Translations under genes and position numbers: made by a program
Shown here: positions 27,610-36,417 of the stretch, piece after piece
How positions within the stretch are numbered: position 1 is the first letter of the stretch
Layout: each line of letters begins with the position of its first letter
DNA from: Bosea sp. PAMC 26642
Lineage (GTDB): Bacteria > Pseudomonadota > Alphaproteobacteria > Rhizobiales > Beijerinckiaceae
Length of the DNA stretch: 64,000 nt
NCBI RefSeq assembly: GCF_001562255.1
Contig: NZ_CP014301.1
Coordinates: forward strand, 1,302,001-1,366,000
Direction of reading: 5' to 3'
Notes under the pieces: generated by a model
What the model saw: the letters and a program-made list of their open reading frames with translations, nothing else
Database searches by the model: none
Told to the model about the DNA's origin: nothing

Positions 27610-28707
27610 TTAGCTCAAGCGCTGGCGCAATTGTGCCTGAGAACGTCGAATTACGCCTTGATACTGGCTCTGCTTGTCCGGGTACCATGGCAGCGAGGCG
27701 ACGGAGTTGAAGCCGGACATTCCTTCCATATGTCGCACCATGCGCTGGCGCATCGCCTGGTCGGGCAACGGTCCGCGCAAGGTCGCAACGTTCTCGATGG
27801 CGTGAGCCGGATTGGACGTTCCGGTCAGCACCGTCGTTACGGCGGGATTCGACATGACCCATTTGATGAAGAACTGCGCCCATGTGGCAGCGCCGAATTC
27901 CTTGGCAAAATCCGGCAACGGCTGGTTGCCGACGATCTTGTGCAGACGACCCTTTTCAAGCGCCATGTTGATGAAGACGCCCGATCCCTTGTCGGCCGCC
28001 GCCTTCAGCAGGCGCTCCTCCGCGCCTCGATTGAAAATCGAATAGTTGACCTGCACGAAATCGAGCTGGTTGCGTTCGAGAAGGTCGGTCAGGATCGGAT
28101 GATAGGTATTTTCGTGATGCGACGCGCCGACGAAGCGGATGCGACCCTCTTTCTTCCAAGCCCTCATAATGGGCAACGCCACATCGACGTTGACTAGGCT
28201 GTGGCAGAACATCAGGTCCAGCTTGGCCCGCCAGAGGCGCAAAAGCGATTGATCGAGGCTCCTTTGCGCATGGCTCTCGTCAGCCAGGAAATCGCCGGTT
28301 GACCAGATTTTGTTGCTGATGAAGAGTCGGTCCGTCACCCCCATCGCGCTCAAAAAGCCTCCGACCGAGACTTCGCCGGTCCCATAAAGCGGCGAAGTGT
28401 CAACGACGCCAACCCCGGCGGCGATGTAGGTCTTCGTGATATCGCGCAGGTGGTCCCGGATCGCGCCTGGCAGAAGGTCGAAGGTCAGGAACGTGCCGAG
28501 ACCGAGGGCACTCAATGTCTCGCTCGTGCGCCCGATGGTCCGTGTGACCATAGGGCGACCGTCGGACGGCGCATTGACCTGCGCCTGCGCTGTCTGCACT
28601 CCGCTCAGCGCCGCGCCCGTCGCCGCAGCAGCGCCAGCTAAACCAACCGCGCCAAGAAGCGTTCTACGGTCGGTTCCGAGGGCAATGATTCGGGGTTTAT
28701 CGCTCAC
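27610..28707 (-). CDS. Tat-exported aldo/keto reductase family protein
   Basis: 365 aa. The N terminus holds a twin-arginine signal (TDRRTLLGAVGLAGAAAA, cleavage near AQA). The AKR barrel follows: GLGTFLTFDL, then VVDTSPLYGTGEVSVGGFL with the Asp and Tyr of the active site, ISNKIW with Lys, and DLMFCHSL with His. The GTG at 28707 was preferred because GGAGAAG lies just upstream; an in-frame GTG lies 12 bases earlier. A periplasmic AKR without NADPH supply is unusual. Divergent from an AraC-type gene that may control it. Confidence 0.85.
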   Translation of the reverse strand: MSDKPRIIALGTDRRTLLGAVGLAGAAAATGAALSGVQTAQAQVNAPSDGRPMVTRTIGRTSETLSALGLGTFLTFDLLPGAIRDHLRDITKTYIAAGVGVVDTSPLYGTGEVSVGGFLSAMGVTDRLFISNKIWSTGDFLADESHAQRSLDQSLLRLWRAKLDLMFCHSLVNVDVALPIMRAWKKEGRIRFVGASHHENTYHPILTDLLERNQLDFVQVNYSIFNRGAEERLLKAAADKGSGVFINMALEKGRLHKIVGNQPLPDFAKEFGAATWAQFFIKWVMSNPAVTTVLTGTSNPAHAIENVATLRGPLPDQAMRQRMVRHMEGMSGFNSVASLPWYPDKQSQYQGVIRRSQAQLRQRLS

Positions 28708-28882
28708 TGTCTTCTCCACCGTCTGTCGTTGAACTTCCGGGTAGAGAAGTGAAGCTCAATCTGTCTTCTGTCGCCTCAAATCCTGCCACGAACAATCGAA
28801 TCCGGACAAAACGCATGGGCTCTTGAAAATTCTGGGCCTTCCACCATTCTGATGTGCGTTTACGCGGGAGCCTCCTCTTTAC

Positions 28883-29755
28883 ATGACGTGCGCTCAGACC
28901 GATCCACCGTCGCTTGGCAAGCTGTCGTCCCGACCGGACGGCTGGCGGCGGTCGTCTTGGCGCGCCGGGTCATTCGAGACGGCCTATCGGCCCCGCACGG
29001 CGCACGTCATTGGTGAAATCGCATCCAGCCGCCACCTGATCATGGCGACGCTCAGGGGCGGCGCGCGACGGCACACGTTCACCAATGCCGACGGCCAGCG
29101 TCATGACGGTCCGGATCTCACCGGATCGGTGTCATTCCTGCCGGCAGGTTGTACCCGCCAGCTTGAGTTGCACGACGTCGAGTGGCGTTGGGCGGCCATC
29201 GCCCTCGATGCGACCCGCGAAGGTCCTATGGATGCGATCGGCCGCGTGCCATCGCTCGCCGTGAACGAAGAGCACTTCATCTTTAGTCTGCTTCAAGAGA
29301 TGGATCGGATCGACGCCATGTCTGGCGGCTTGGAGCCCATTTACTCTGAGACCATGGCCGGCGCCTTGACGTTGTATATCGCAAACCGGTTCGATCGGCT
29401 TCGGGCGGAAGATCGCAGCTACGCTTTGCCGCCTTTCAAACTCCGGCGCATTAAGGATTTCGTTGATGCCAACCTCGGCTCGAAGTTGTCTATGTCGGAA
29501 CTGGCGACCCTGTGCGGTCTGTCGGAACGCCACTTTCAAAGGTCGTTCAAGGTGACCACCGGCGTCACGCCGCTGAGCTACGTGGTCAAACAGCGAATAG
29601 AACGCGCACGGCTCCTTTTGGCGTCCACGGACGTTTCGATTGTGTCGATCGGTGCGACTGTCGGTTTTGCCAATCCTGGGCATTTTGCGCGTGCTTTCGG
29701 CGATGCTACCGGAATGACACCATCGATTTATCGCAAGATGTCGAGCGCGCAATAG
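28883..29755 (+). CDS. AraC-family transcriptional regulator
   Basis: 290 aa. The C-terminal AraC DNA-binding domain has two helix-turn-helix motifs: LSMSELATLCGLSERHFQRSF and VSIVSIGATVGFANPGHFAR, ending FGDATGMTPSIYRK, all standard. The N-terminal 170 residues are an effector or dimer domain of unclear type. It is divergent from the Tat-exported AKR with a 175-base gap, a common regulator/target arrangement. Confidence 0.9.
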   Translation: MTCAQTDPPSLGKLSSRPDGWRRSSWRAGSFETAYRPRTAHVIGEIASSRHLIMATLRGGARRHTFTNADGQRHDGPDLTGSVSFLPAGCTRQLELHDVEWRWAAIALDATREGPMDAIGRVPSLAVNEEHFIFSLLQEMDRIDAMSGGLEPIYSETMAGALTLYIANRFDRLRAEDRSYALPPFKLRRIKDFVDANLGSKLSMSELATLCGLSERHFQRSFKVTTGVTPLSYVVKQRIERARLLLASTDVSIVSIGATVGFANPGHFARAFGDATGMTPSIYRKMSSAQ

Positions 29756-30110
29756 CCGTCAATGCGTTGCCATACTCTACTTTGCGCGGCGCAGTTTGGG
29801 CGGTTCTGGCCCCTTGCGGACGCCGGGAAGGTCCGCTTGTCGGCAATCCGTCTGGCCCAGCAGCGCCACCTGCAAAGCTGGTCGATGGGAGCTGAAGGAA
29901 CGTCCAAGTAAGGTCTTTAGCGGCCGGCCGAACTGACCCATTTGGGTGTTGGCGATCGCGATTTCCCCGCGGCTGACAGGCGAAACACCTCATACGACCC
30001 GGGTCGTCCCTTCCATAACCATGCGGAATAATCCTCCTCCGATTTCGACTTGGACAGCTTGGGATGGCTGCGGTCAGATTGGGTCAACGGCTGAAAGTCG
30101 AGGGGATCGC
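29756..30110. other. 355-base intergenic region upstream of the family 5 receptor
   Basis: No supported gene. It contains the perfect palindrome ACGACCCGGGTCGT (29994-30007), placed about 105 bases before the receptor start, and a GGCCGGCC site near 29925. It probably holds the promoter of the next operon. Confidence 0.5.
29994..30007. promoter_or_regulatory. Perfect 14-bp palindrome, candidate operator
   Basis: ACGACCCGGGTCGT, fully self-complementary, upstream of the transport and oxidation operon. The likely binder is unknown. Confidence 0.45.
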
Positions 30111-31661
30111 ATGAACAGATATTCTTCCATAGGGCTCGTCACTGCGGTTCTTGCCGCCGCTCAGCCGGTCTCGGGCTCGGCCCAAGAGGTGGTTTTGCGC
30201 GTCGCGGGCGATGGCGGCGTTTCGACGTTGGATGCGCATCGCGCTAGCTCAACCGCCGACAAGACCGTGGTCGGATGGATCTACAATGGCCTGGTCCGGT
30301 TCAAGCCGGGCAGTGCTGATCCCAAGGATATTGAGCCGGATCTGGCCGAGCGTTGGGAGCAGTCGCCCGATGGCAAGACCTGGACCTTTTACCTGCGCAA
30401 AGGCGTCGCCTTCCAGGGGAAATGGGGGACGCTGAGTGCCGACGACGTGGTCTATTCGCTGCAGCGTTCCGCCGACCCGAAACGCTCGACATTCTCGTCG
30501 GATTTCGCGGCGATCGACAAGGTCGAGAAGCTCGACGACATGACCGTGCGGGTCGCACTGAAATATTCCGATGTCAATTTTCTCGGCCGCGTTTCGGCCT
30601 ATCATGGCGGCAACATCGTCAGCCGCAAGGCAGCCGAGGAACTGGGCGAGAAGTTCGCGATGCAGCCGGTCGGCACCGGCCCATTCGTCTTCATCGAGCA
30701 GGTTACCCAGCAATACGTCAAGCTCAGCGCAAACCCGACGTATTTCCGGGGCAAGCCGAAGATTGATACCATCATGCTGCGCGCGATTCCCTCCGACAGT
30801 GCTCGTGAGCTCGCCTTCGCGTCCGGCGAAATCGACCTGATGTACGCCAAACGAGAGCAGCGCTGGGTCGATGCCGCGCGGCGGCGTCCCGGTCTCAACG
30901 TCGAGATCTTCCGGCCGGGCGAATATCGCCTGCTCCACATCAATCAGAGCGTGCCGCCGCTCGACGATATCCGGGTGCGGCGCGCCATCGGCGCCGCGAT
31001 CAACGTCGACGATCTCGTGCGGTATGTCGGCAAGGATGTCGGGCCCAAGGGGTGCTCGGTGGTGCCGCCTGGCTATCTCGGCGAAGATTGCACCGTCCGC
31101 TACGGCTTCGATCTGGCCAAGTCAAAAGCCCTGCTGGCCGAGGCGGGCCACAAGGAAGGAATCACGATAAAGGCGATCGTCTCGAACATCTCGGCCCAAC
31201 AGCCGATCATGGAGATCATTCAGGCGCAACTCGCCAAGGCGGGGATCAAGCTCGACATGCAGGTCGTCGACCATGCGACCTACCAAAGCCAGACGCGCAA
31301 GGATCTCAGCGGCCTCGTCTTCTACGGCGCGGCGCGCTTCCCGATCGCCGATACCTATCTCAGCGAGTTCTTCCATTCTCGCGCCACGGTGGGCACGCCG
31401 ACTGCCGCGACGAATTTCTCGCACTGCAAGGTGGCCGATTCCGAGATCGAGCGGGCGCGCACCGCGCCGGACGCAGAGGGCCAGAAGGCGCTCTGGAAGG
31501 AAGCGCAGCGCAAGATCATGGACGATGTTTGCGCAATTCCGCTGTTCGAATTGCGCCAGGTCTGGGCGCGCAGCGACAGGCTGGACCTCGGCTACGACCT
31601 GCAGGGGTCGATGAACCTCGCCCCGCCGATCACTGAGGCGGCAACGCTGAAGGCGCGCTGA
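30111..31661 (+). CDS. ABC transporter substrate-binding protein, family 5 (peptide/opine type)
   Basis: 516 aa with a signal peptide (MNRYSSIGLVTAVLAAAQP, ending SGSAQE). Typical segments of the DppA/OppA family are LDAHRASSTADKTVVGWIYN, DLAERWEQSPDGKTWTFYLR, GVAFQGKWGTLSADDVVYS, and VGTGPFVF. The ATG at 30111 was chosen because GAGGGGA precedes it and the signal peptide then lies at the N terminus. The two permeases for it are at 37541-39351, after the dehydrogenase genes. No ATPase subunits are encoded. Confidence 0.9.
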   Translation: MNRYSSIGLVTAVLAAAQPVSGSAQEVVLRVAGDGGVSTLDAHRASSTADKTVVGWIYNGLVRFKPGSADPKDIEPDLAERWEQSPDGKTWTFYLRKGVAFQGKWGTLSADDVVYSLQRSADPKRSTFSSDFAAIDKVEKLDDMTVRVALKYSDVNFLGRVSAYHGGNIVSRKAAEELGEKFAMQPVGTGPFVFIEQVTQQYVKLSANPTYFRGKPKIDTIMLRAIPSDSARELAFASGEIDLMYAKREQRWVDAARRRPGLNVEIFRPGEYRLLHINQSVPPLDDIRVRRAIGAAINVDDLVRYVGKDVGPKGCSVVPPGYLGEDCTVRYGFDLAKSKALLAEAGHKEGITIKAIVSNISAQQPIMEIIQAQLAKAGIKLDMQVVDHATYQSQTRKDLSGLVFYGAARFPIADTYLSEFFHSRATVGTPTAATNFSHCKVADSEIERARTAPDAEGQKALWKEAQRKIMDDVCAIPLFELRQVWARSDRLDLGYDLQGSMNLAPPITEAATLKAR

Positions 31662-31689
31662 CGGCCACGGACGCCGGAGAGGCTCGTCG

Positions 31690-32625
31690 ATGGAGATCGT
31701 GCGTCACCTGGCGCATTATGTCGCCGCCCCCCAGCCGTTGACAGACGACCTGCGGGAGGCGGCCTGCCGCGCCACGATCGACCTCGTCGCGGCCGCTGCA
31801 GGCGGCATCGACGCACCGGGGCCGATTGCGGTCCGGCAGGCCGTTCCCGTCACGATGGCTGCCGGCTCCTTGCCGATCTGGTTCACGGGACAGAGGTCGG
31901 GTCTTACTGGGGCGATCTGGGCCAATGCCACGGCGGCGGCTGCGCTCGATCTCGACGACGGGCACCGGATCGCGCGCGGCCATCCCGGCGCCGCGATCAT
32001 CCCGGCTGTCTTTGCTTCGGCGCAGGAGGCTGGCGCAAACACCGAGGAACTTCTGCAGGCGATAGTCATCGGCTACGAGGTCGGCGTCGCTGTCGGCGCT
32101 GCGCGGCGATTCTATGCCAATACAGGGATGTGGTCGGGCTATGGGGTCGTCGCAGCGATCGGTTTTCTGAGGCGCACATCCGCCGAGCATCTGGCGCAAG
32201 CCTTCGCCATTGCCGGCATCAGCGCGCCGAACCAGCTTCATGCAGGGGCCGGTCCCGCCTTCCGCGCCCAGGAAGGCAGCGATGTCAAGGAGGGCATCCC
32301 GTGGTCGAGCGTGACGGCGGCGCAGTCGGTGCGGCTGGCTGAAGCCGGGCATTCGGGGCCGTTGGGACTTCTGGACAACCACGAGCATTTCGTTCTGGAC
32401 GGCCTCGTCGACGGCCTCGGCCGGCAGCGTTACATCACACGCAACTACATGAAATTTCACGCCTGCTGCCGGCATGTCCACGCACCGGCCGAGGCGCTGC
32501 TCGGCCTCATCGCAGACAACCGCATTGACCCGCATCGCATCGAGGCCGCGCTGCGCCGCCTGCGCGAAGGCGAGCACGTGCCCTTGCTGCAGGCCTTCGC
32601 CACGCTGCGGCTCAATCAGGCATGA
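31690..32625 (+). CDS. MmgE/PrpD family protein, shortened at the C terminus
   Basis: 311 aa, where family members usually have about 450. The helical N-terminal domain is intact: ANATAAAALDLDDGHRIARGHPGAAIIPA, then IVIGYEVGVAVG, and the Arg/His-containing KFHACCRHVHAPAEA. The C-terminal alpha/beta domain is mostly missing; the last 30 residues (IEAALRRLREGEHVPLLQ) do not match the family. The stop overlaps the 3' end of the convergent LysR-type gene by 14 bases. It is probably truncated; family members act as dehydratases or epimerases on small acids. Confidence 0.75.
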   Translation: MEIVRHLAHYVAAPQPLTDDLREAACRATIDLVAAAAGGIDAPGPIAVRQAVPVTMAAGSLPIWFTGQRSGLTGAIWANATAAAALDLDDGHRIARGHPGAAIIPAVFASAQEAGANTEELLQAIVIGYEVGVAVGAARRFYANTGMWSGYGVVAAIGFLRRTSAEHLAQAFAIAGISAPNQLHAGAGPAFRAQEGSDVKEGIPWSSVTAAQSVRLAEAGHSGPLGLLDNHEHFVLDGLVDGLGRQRYITRNYMKFHACCRHVHAPAEALLGLIADNRIDPHRIEAALRRLREGEHVPLLQAFATLRLNQA

Positions 32626-33529
32626 GGATCGTCCGGGAGACCTCGGCTGCCGCATGCCGAGCTCCCTCGAGAAAGGCATCGACGAGGCGGGCATTGCGGC
32701 TGTCGCGGATCCGGCACAGTTGATAGTCGAGCTGCACTGCAGGCTCGAAGCTGCGGATCGCCACTCTGCCACGCAGGCCGCCCACGGCTGAGGGATGAAC
32801 CAGCGAGACGCCCGCACCGGCGGCGACGAACTCGCACAGCGTTGGCGAGATGCTCACCACCATGACGATGTCGGGCGCGACGCCCTCGGCGGCGAAGACA
32901 TGGCCGATGCGCCGGCTGGTGAAGCTCTCGGGATCGAACGAGACGAAGGCGACGCCGTCGAGATCGCGCGGCGTGATGACGCCCTTCCCCGTCAGCGGGT
33001 GACCGAGCGGCAGGATGCAGACGAGCGGATGGGCCATCAGCGGCTCGGAGACGACATATGGATTGTCGACCGGCGCGACGGTGAAGCCGACATCGAGCTT
33101 CCGCGAGACCAGGCCATCGGCGATCCATTGCGAGCTGCGCGACTGCACCGAGCAGAAAACGCCCGGCTGGCTCGCCTGGAAACGCGAGGTCGCCTGCTGA
33201 ATGAACGAGCCCGACAGCGCCGGCATGACGCCGATCAGCAACCGACTCTGCTCGTCGCGGCGGATCGCGTCGACGGCGTTCTCGATCTGGCGGACGCCGG
33301 CGAAAATCCGGTCGATCTCCTCATAGAGCCGCATGCCGCGCCGCGTCGCCACGAGACGGCCCTTGATGCGGTCGAAGAGGCGCAAACCCGTATCGTCCTC
33401 GAGATGAGCAATCAGCTTGCTCATGGCCGGCTGCGAAATGTTGATCATTTCGGCAGCGCGGCTGACCGTTCCGTATTCGATCACGGCCTTGAAGGCTTCG
33501 ATCTGACGCAGATTCAGCCGGCGGACCAT
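32612..33529 (-). CDS. LysR-family transcriptional regulator
   Basis: 305 aa: winged helix (LRQIEAFKAVIEYGTVSRAAE, SQPAMSKLIAHLEDD) and a standard effector domain. The N-terminal sequence is of the type seen in regulators of opine and amino-acid catabolism (OccR/NocR-like), which fits the neighbours. Start at 33529 gives MVRRLNLRQIEAF. It is divergent from the dehydrogenase operon with a 92-base gap, where it probably acts. Confidence 0.9.
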   Translation of the reverse strand: MVRRLNLRQIEAFKAVIEYGTVSRAAEMINISQPAMSKLIAHLEDDTGLRLFDRIKGRLVATRRGMRLYEEIDRIFAGVRQIENAVDAIRRDEQSRLLIGVMPALSGSFIQQATSRFQASQPGVFCSVQSRSSQWIADGLVSRKLDVGFTVAPVDNPYVVSEPLMAHPLVCILPLGHPLTGKGVITPRDLDGVAFVSFDPESFTSRRIGHVFAAEGVAPDIVMVVSISPTLCEFVAAGAGVSLVHPSAVGGLRGRVAIRSFEPAVQLDYQLCRIRDSRNARLVDAFLEGARHAAAEVSRTILMPD

Positions 33530-33621
33530 GTCATAACCCTGGAGAATAGGAGCGTGAAAAATACGACTTGGACGAAATACACTATCGGCCGCTAGCCTCC
33601 CGATCGACAAGGGGTTTTCGC

Positions 33622-34740
33622 ATGCGGCCTGACATCGTCGTCATCGGGGGAGGAACGGTCGGCGCCGCGATCGCCTACGGGCTCGCCAAGCGCCGCCAGC
33701 ACGTGCTGCTGCTCGATGGCGAGGACGGCGATTTTCGCGCTGCGCAGGCGAATTTCGGACTGGTCTGGCTGCAGGGCAAGGGCGTCGGCATGCCGGGCTA
33801 TCAGGCGCTGACGAGGCAAAGCATCGCTTTATGGCGCGGCTTTTCAGACGAACTCGAATCCGAGACGCAATCCAACCTGAGCTATGAGCAGAATGGTGGG
33901 CTCGCCTTCTGTCTCGGGGAGAAGGATTTCGAGAAGCGCAGCGTCGATCTGCTGCGCCTGCACAATCAGCGCGGCGGGGGGGAGCCGGACTGGGAGATGC
34001 TTGACCGGCCGGCCCTGGAGCGCCTGCTGCCCAAAATCACATTCGGCAAGCAGGCTACCGGCGCGAGCTTCGGCCGGCGCGACGGCCACGCCAATCCACT
34101 GCGGCTGCTGGCTGCGCTCCATGGGGCGCTGATCCGACACGGCGGTACGATCCGGCATCGGGCACGCGTCCAGCGGATCGAAACCGCTGGCACCGATTTC
34201 GCCATGGTTCTCGAGGGTGACACGGTCGTCGCGCCGCGCATCGTCATCGCGGCCGGCCTTGGCTCGCCCGCGCTGGCTCGCCAGGTCGGGCTCGACGTGC
34301 CGCTGCGCCCCGAGCGCGGCCAGGTGCTGGTGACCGAGCGCCTCGCACCGTTTCTGCCGCTGCCGGCGAGCGGGCTGCGGCAGACGAGCGAGGGCACGGT
34401 GATGATCGGCGCGACGAAGGACGACAATGGCTTCGATGTCTCGGCGACCGCCGAGGCTGCCGCCCAACTCAGCCGCAAGACGGTCGGCATCGTGCCGGCA
34501 CTCGCGCAGGCCCGACTGGTGCGCCAATGGGCGGGGCTGCGCATCATGACGCCGGACGGCTACCCGATCTATGCGCAGTCGACGAGCCATCCCGGTGCTT
34601 TCGTGGCGCTGTGCCATTCCGGCGTGACGTTGGCCGCGGTCCATGCGGATAACCTCGCCGACGCAATCGCCGCCGGCTCCCTGCCGGCTTCCCTCTCGCC
34701 ATTTCACCAGAAGCGCTTTGATGTTCCGCAAGCTGCATGA
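33622..34740 (+). CDS. FAD-dependent oxidoreductase (DAO/glycine oxidase type), first copy
   Basis: 372 aa. The N-terminal FAD-binding motif is IVVIGGGTVGAAIAYGL. The DAO fold continues with GHANPLRLLAAL and ends with RQWAGLRIMTPDGYPIY and GVTLAAVHADNLAD, typical of subunits of heteromeric opine, D-hydroxyproline or cyanide-forming dehydrogenases (OoxB, LhpB, HcnC). The ATG at 33622 was chosen because AAGGGG precedes it. It overlaps the 2Fe-2S gene by 20 bases, so the operon is tightly coupled. Confidence 0.88.
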   Translation: MRPDIVVIGGGTVGAAIAYGLAKRRQHVLLLDGEDGDFRAAQANFGLVWLQGKGVGMPGYQALTRQSIALWRGFSDELESETQSNLSYEQNGGLAFCLGEKDFEKRSVDLLRLHNQRGGGEPDWEMLDRPALERLLPKITFGKQATGASFGRRDGHANPLRLLAALHGALIRHGGTIRHRARVQRIETAGTDFAMVLEGDTVVAPRIVIAAGLGSPALARQVGLDVPLRPERGQVLVTERLAPFLPLPASGLRQTSEGTVMIGATKDDNGFDVSATAEAAAQLSRKTVGIVPALAQARLVRQWAGLRIMTPDGYPIYAQSTSHPGAFVALCHSGVTLAAVHADNLADAIAAGSLPASLSPFHQKRFDVPQAA

Positions 34741-35017
34741 TCCCGGGCGCGACGCCGTCACGGTCCATATCGACGGCAGCCCCGTCATCGCCGAGACCGG
34801 CGAGAGCGTCGCCGCCGTGCTGCTGCGCCAACCCGAACTCTGGAACCGGACCACGCCGGTCTCCGAGAGCCCGCGCGCGCCATACTGCATGATGGGCGTC
34901 TGCTTCGAATGCCTGGTCGAGATCGACGGGCAGGGCTCCGTGCAGGCCTGCCTGACGCCGGTGCGCGACGGCATGCAGGTCATCCGCCAGCACGGCCGCA
35001 GGAGGCTCATAGCATGA
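34721..35017 (+). CDS. (2Fe-2S)-binding small subunit of the dehydrogenase
   Basis: 98 aa. A beta-grasp ferredoxin domain with cluster Cys residues in YCMMGVCFECLVEIDG and a further Cys in VQACLTPV. This is the HcnA/LhpE/OoxA-N-terminal type of subunit that passes electrons between FAD subunits. It starts within the first FAD gene and ends with ATGA, overlapping the start of the next gene. Confidence 0.88.
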   Translation: MFRKLHDPGRDAVTVHIDGSPVIAETGESVAAVLLRQPELWNRTTPVSESPRAPYCMMGVCFECLVEIDGQGSVQACLTPVRDGMQVIRQHGRRRLIA

Positions 35018-36417
35018 GCGATACGCACACCGATCTGCTGATCGTCGGCGCGGGACCTGCCGGAATGGTCGCCGCGGTGACAGCCCGCCGCCATGGTCTC
35101 ACGGTGCGGGTCGTCGACGACCAGCCGGCGCCTGGCGGCCAGATCTGGCGCGCGATCGAGACGGTTGCGGCGACGCCCCGACTGGGTCGCCTCGGCGAGG
35201 CGTACCGTGCTGGCCTCGACCGGACCGCCGCATTCCGGGCCTGCGGAGGGATCTATGAAGCGCAGAGCCAGCTCTGGCAGATCGAGCCCGGCTTCAGGGC
35301 CTTTGTCACGCGCGACGGCCGCGCGCGCAGCTTCACCGCGTCGCAGGTCATTCTGGCGACAGGCGCGCAGGAGCGACCTGTGCCGTTTCCCGGCTGGACG
35401 CTGCCGGGCGTGCTGACGGTCGGCGCAGCGCAGATCCTGCTCAAGACGGCGGATTCGATCCCGGAAAAACCGGCCTGGATCGCCGGCTGCGGACCGCTGC
35501 CGCTGCTCTACATGACGCAATTGCTGGCAGCAGGCGGCAAGATCGCCGGCTTCCTGGACACGACCCCGCCCGGGCGCCTAGGCAGCGCGCTGCGCCATCT
35601 GCCGCAGGCCGTCGCGCGGTTGGGCGATCTCGCCAAGGGCCTGTCCTGGTCATGGGCGCTGAGAAGGGCCGGATTTCCGATTATCCGCCATGTGACGGAG
35701 CTGCGCGCCGAGGGCAAGGACAAGCTCCAGCGCCTGCGCTACCGCACCAGCGCAGGAAGCGAAGGCGAGGTCGCAGCCGAGTTGCTCCTCGTCCATGAAG
35801 GCATCGTGCCGAACATCCATCCTGCGCTTGCTCTGGGCTGCGCGGTGACGTGGAACGCCTCGCAGCAATGCCCGGTGCCGGTGCTCGATGGCTGGGGCGA
35901 GACCACGCTTGCCGGCGTCTTCGTCGCCGGGGACAGCGCAGGTATCGCCGGGGCGGAGGCCGCCGAGCCGCGCGGGCGGCTGGCGGCATTGCGGGTTGCA
36001 GTTAAGCTCGGGAAGCTCGACGACCACGCCGCAGAGACATCCGCCGGGGCCGAGCGTGGTCTGCTGGCCCGGGCGCTGGCGCTGCGGCCATTCCTCGACG
36101 CGCTCTACGCGCCGCGTGCACAGGTCTTCGCTCCGGCCGACGAGACGCTGGTCTGCCGCTGCGAAGAGGTCACGGCCGGCGAACTGCGCGCCCGCGCCCA
36201 GCAGGGACGGCCGGGGGCGAACCAGCTCAAGGCCTTCACCCGCGCCGGAATGGGACCCTGCCAAGGCCGGCAATGCGCGGCGACGCTGATGCAGATCATC
36301 GCAGCCACGCAAAAGAGGCCGATCGAGGAGGTCGAAGGCTATCGCGTCCGCCCGCCGCTCAAGCCCGTCACGCTGGGAGAACTCGCCAGCCTCGACATGC
36401 AGGAGCCGGCGGCGTGA
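35014..36417 (+). CDS. FAD/NAD(P)-binding large subunit with BFD-like [2Fe-2S] domain
   Basis: 467 aa, the alpha-type subunit (HcnB/LhpF/OoxA). Rossmann motif LLIVGAGPAGMVAAV at the N terminus, redox motif GAQERPVPFPGW, second nucleotide-binding site around IAGCGPLPLLYM, and a GVFVAGDSAG FAD site. The C-terminal BFD-like domain has CRCEEV and CQGRQC, ligands for a [2Fe-2S] cluster. It is coupled by ATGA to the small subunit and by GTGA to the next FAD gene. Confidence 0.9.
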   Translation: MSDTHTDLLIVGAGPAGMVAAVTARRHGLTVRVVDDQPAPGGQIWRAIETVAATPRLGRLGEAYRAGLDRTAAFRACGGIYEAQSQLWQIEPGFRAFVTRDGRARSFTASQVILATGAQERPVPFPGWTLPGVLTVGAAQILLKTADSIPEKPAWIAGCGPLPLLYMTQLLAAGGKIAGFLDTTPPGRLGSALRHLPQAVARLGDLAKGLSWSWALRRAGFPIIRHVTELRAEGKDKLQRLRYRTSAGSEGEVAAELLLVHEGIVPNIHPALALGCAVTWNASQQCPVPVLDGWGETTLAGVFVAGDSAGIAGAEAAEPRGRLAALRVAVKLGKLDDHAAETSAGAERGLLARALALRPFLDALYAPRAQVFAPADETLVCRCEEVTAGELRARAQQGRPGANQLKAFTRAGMGPCQGRQCAATLMQIIAATQKRPIEEVEGYRVRPPLKPVTLGELASLDMQEPAA

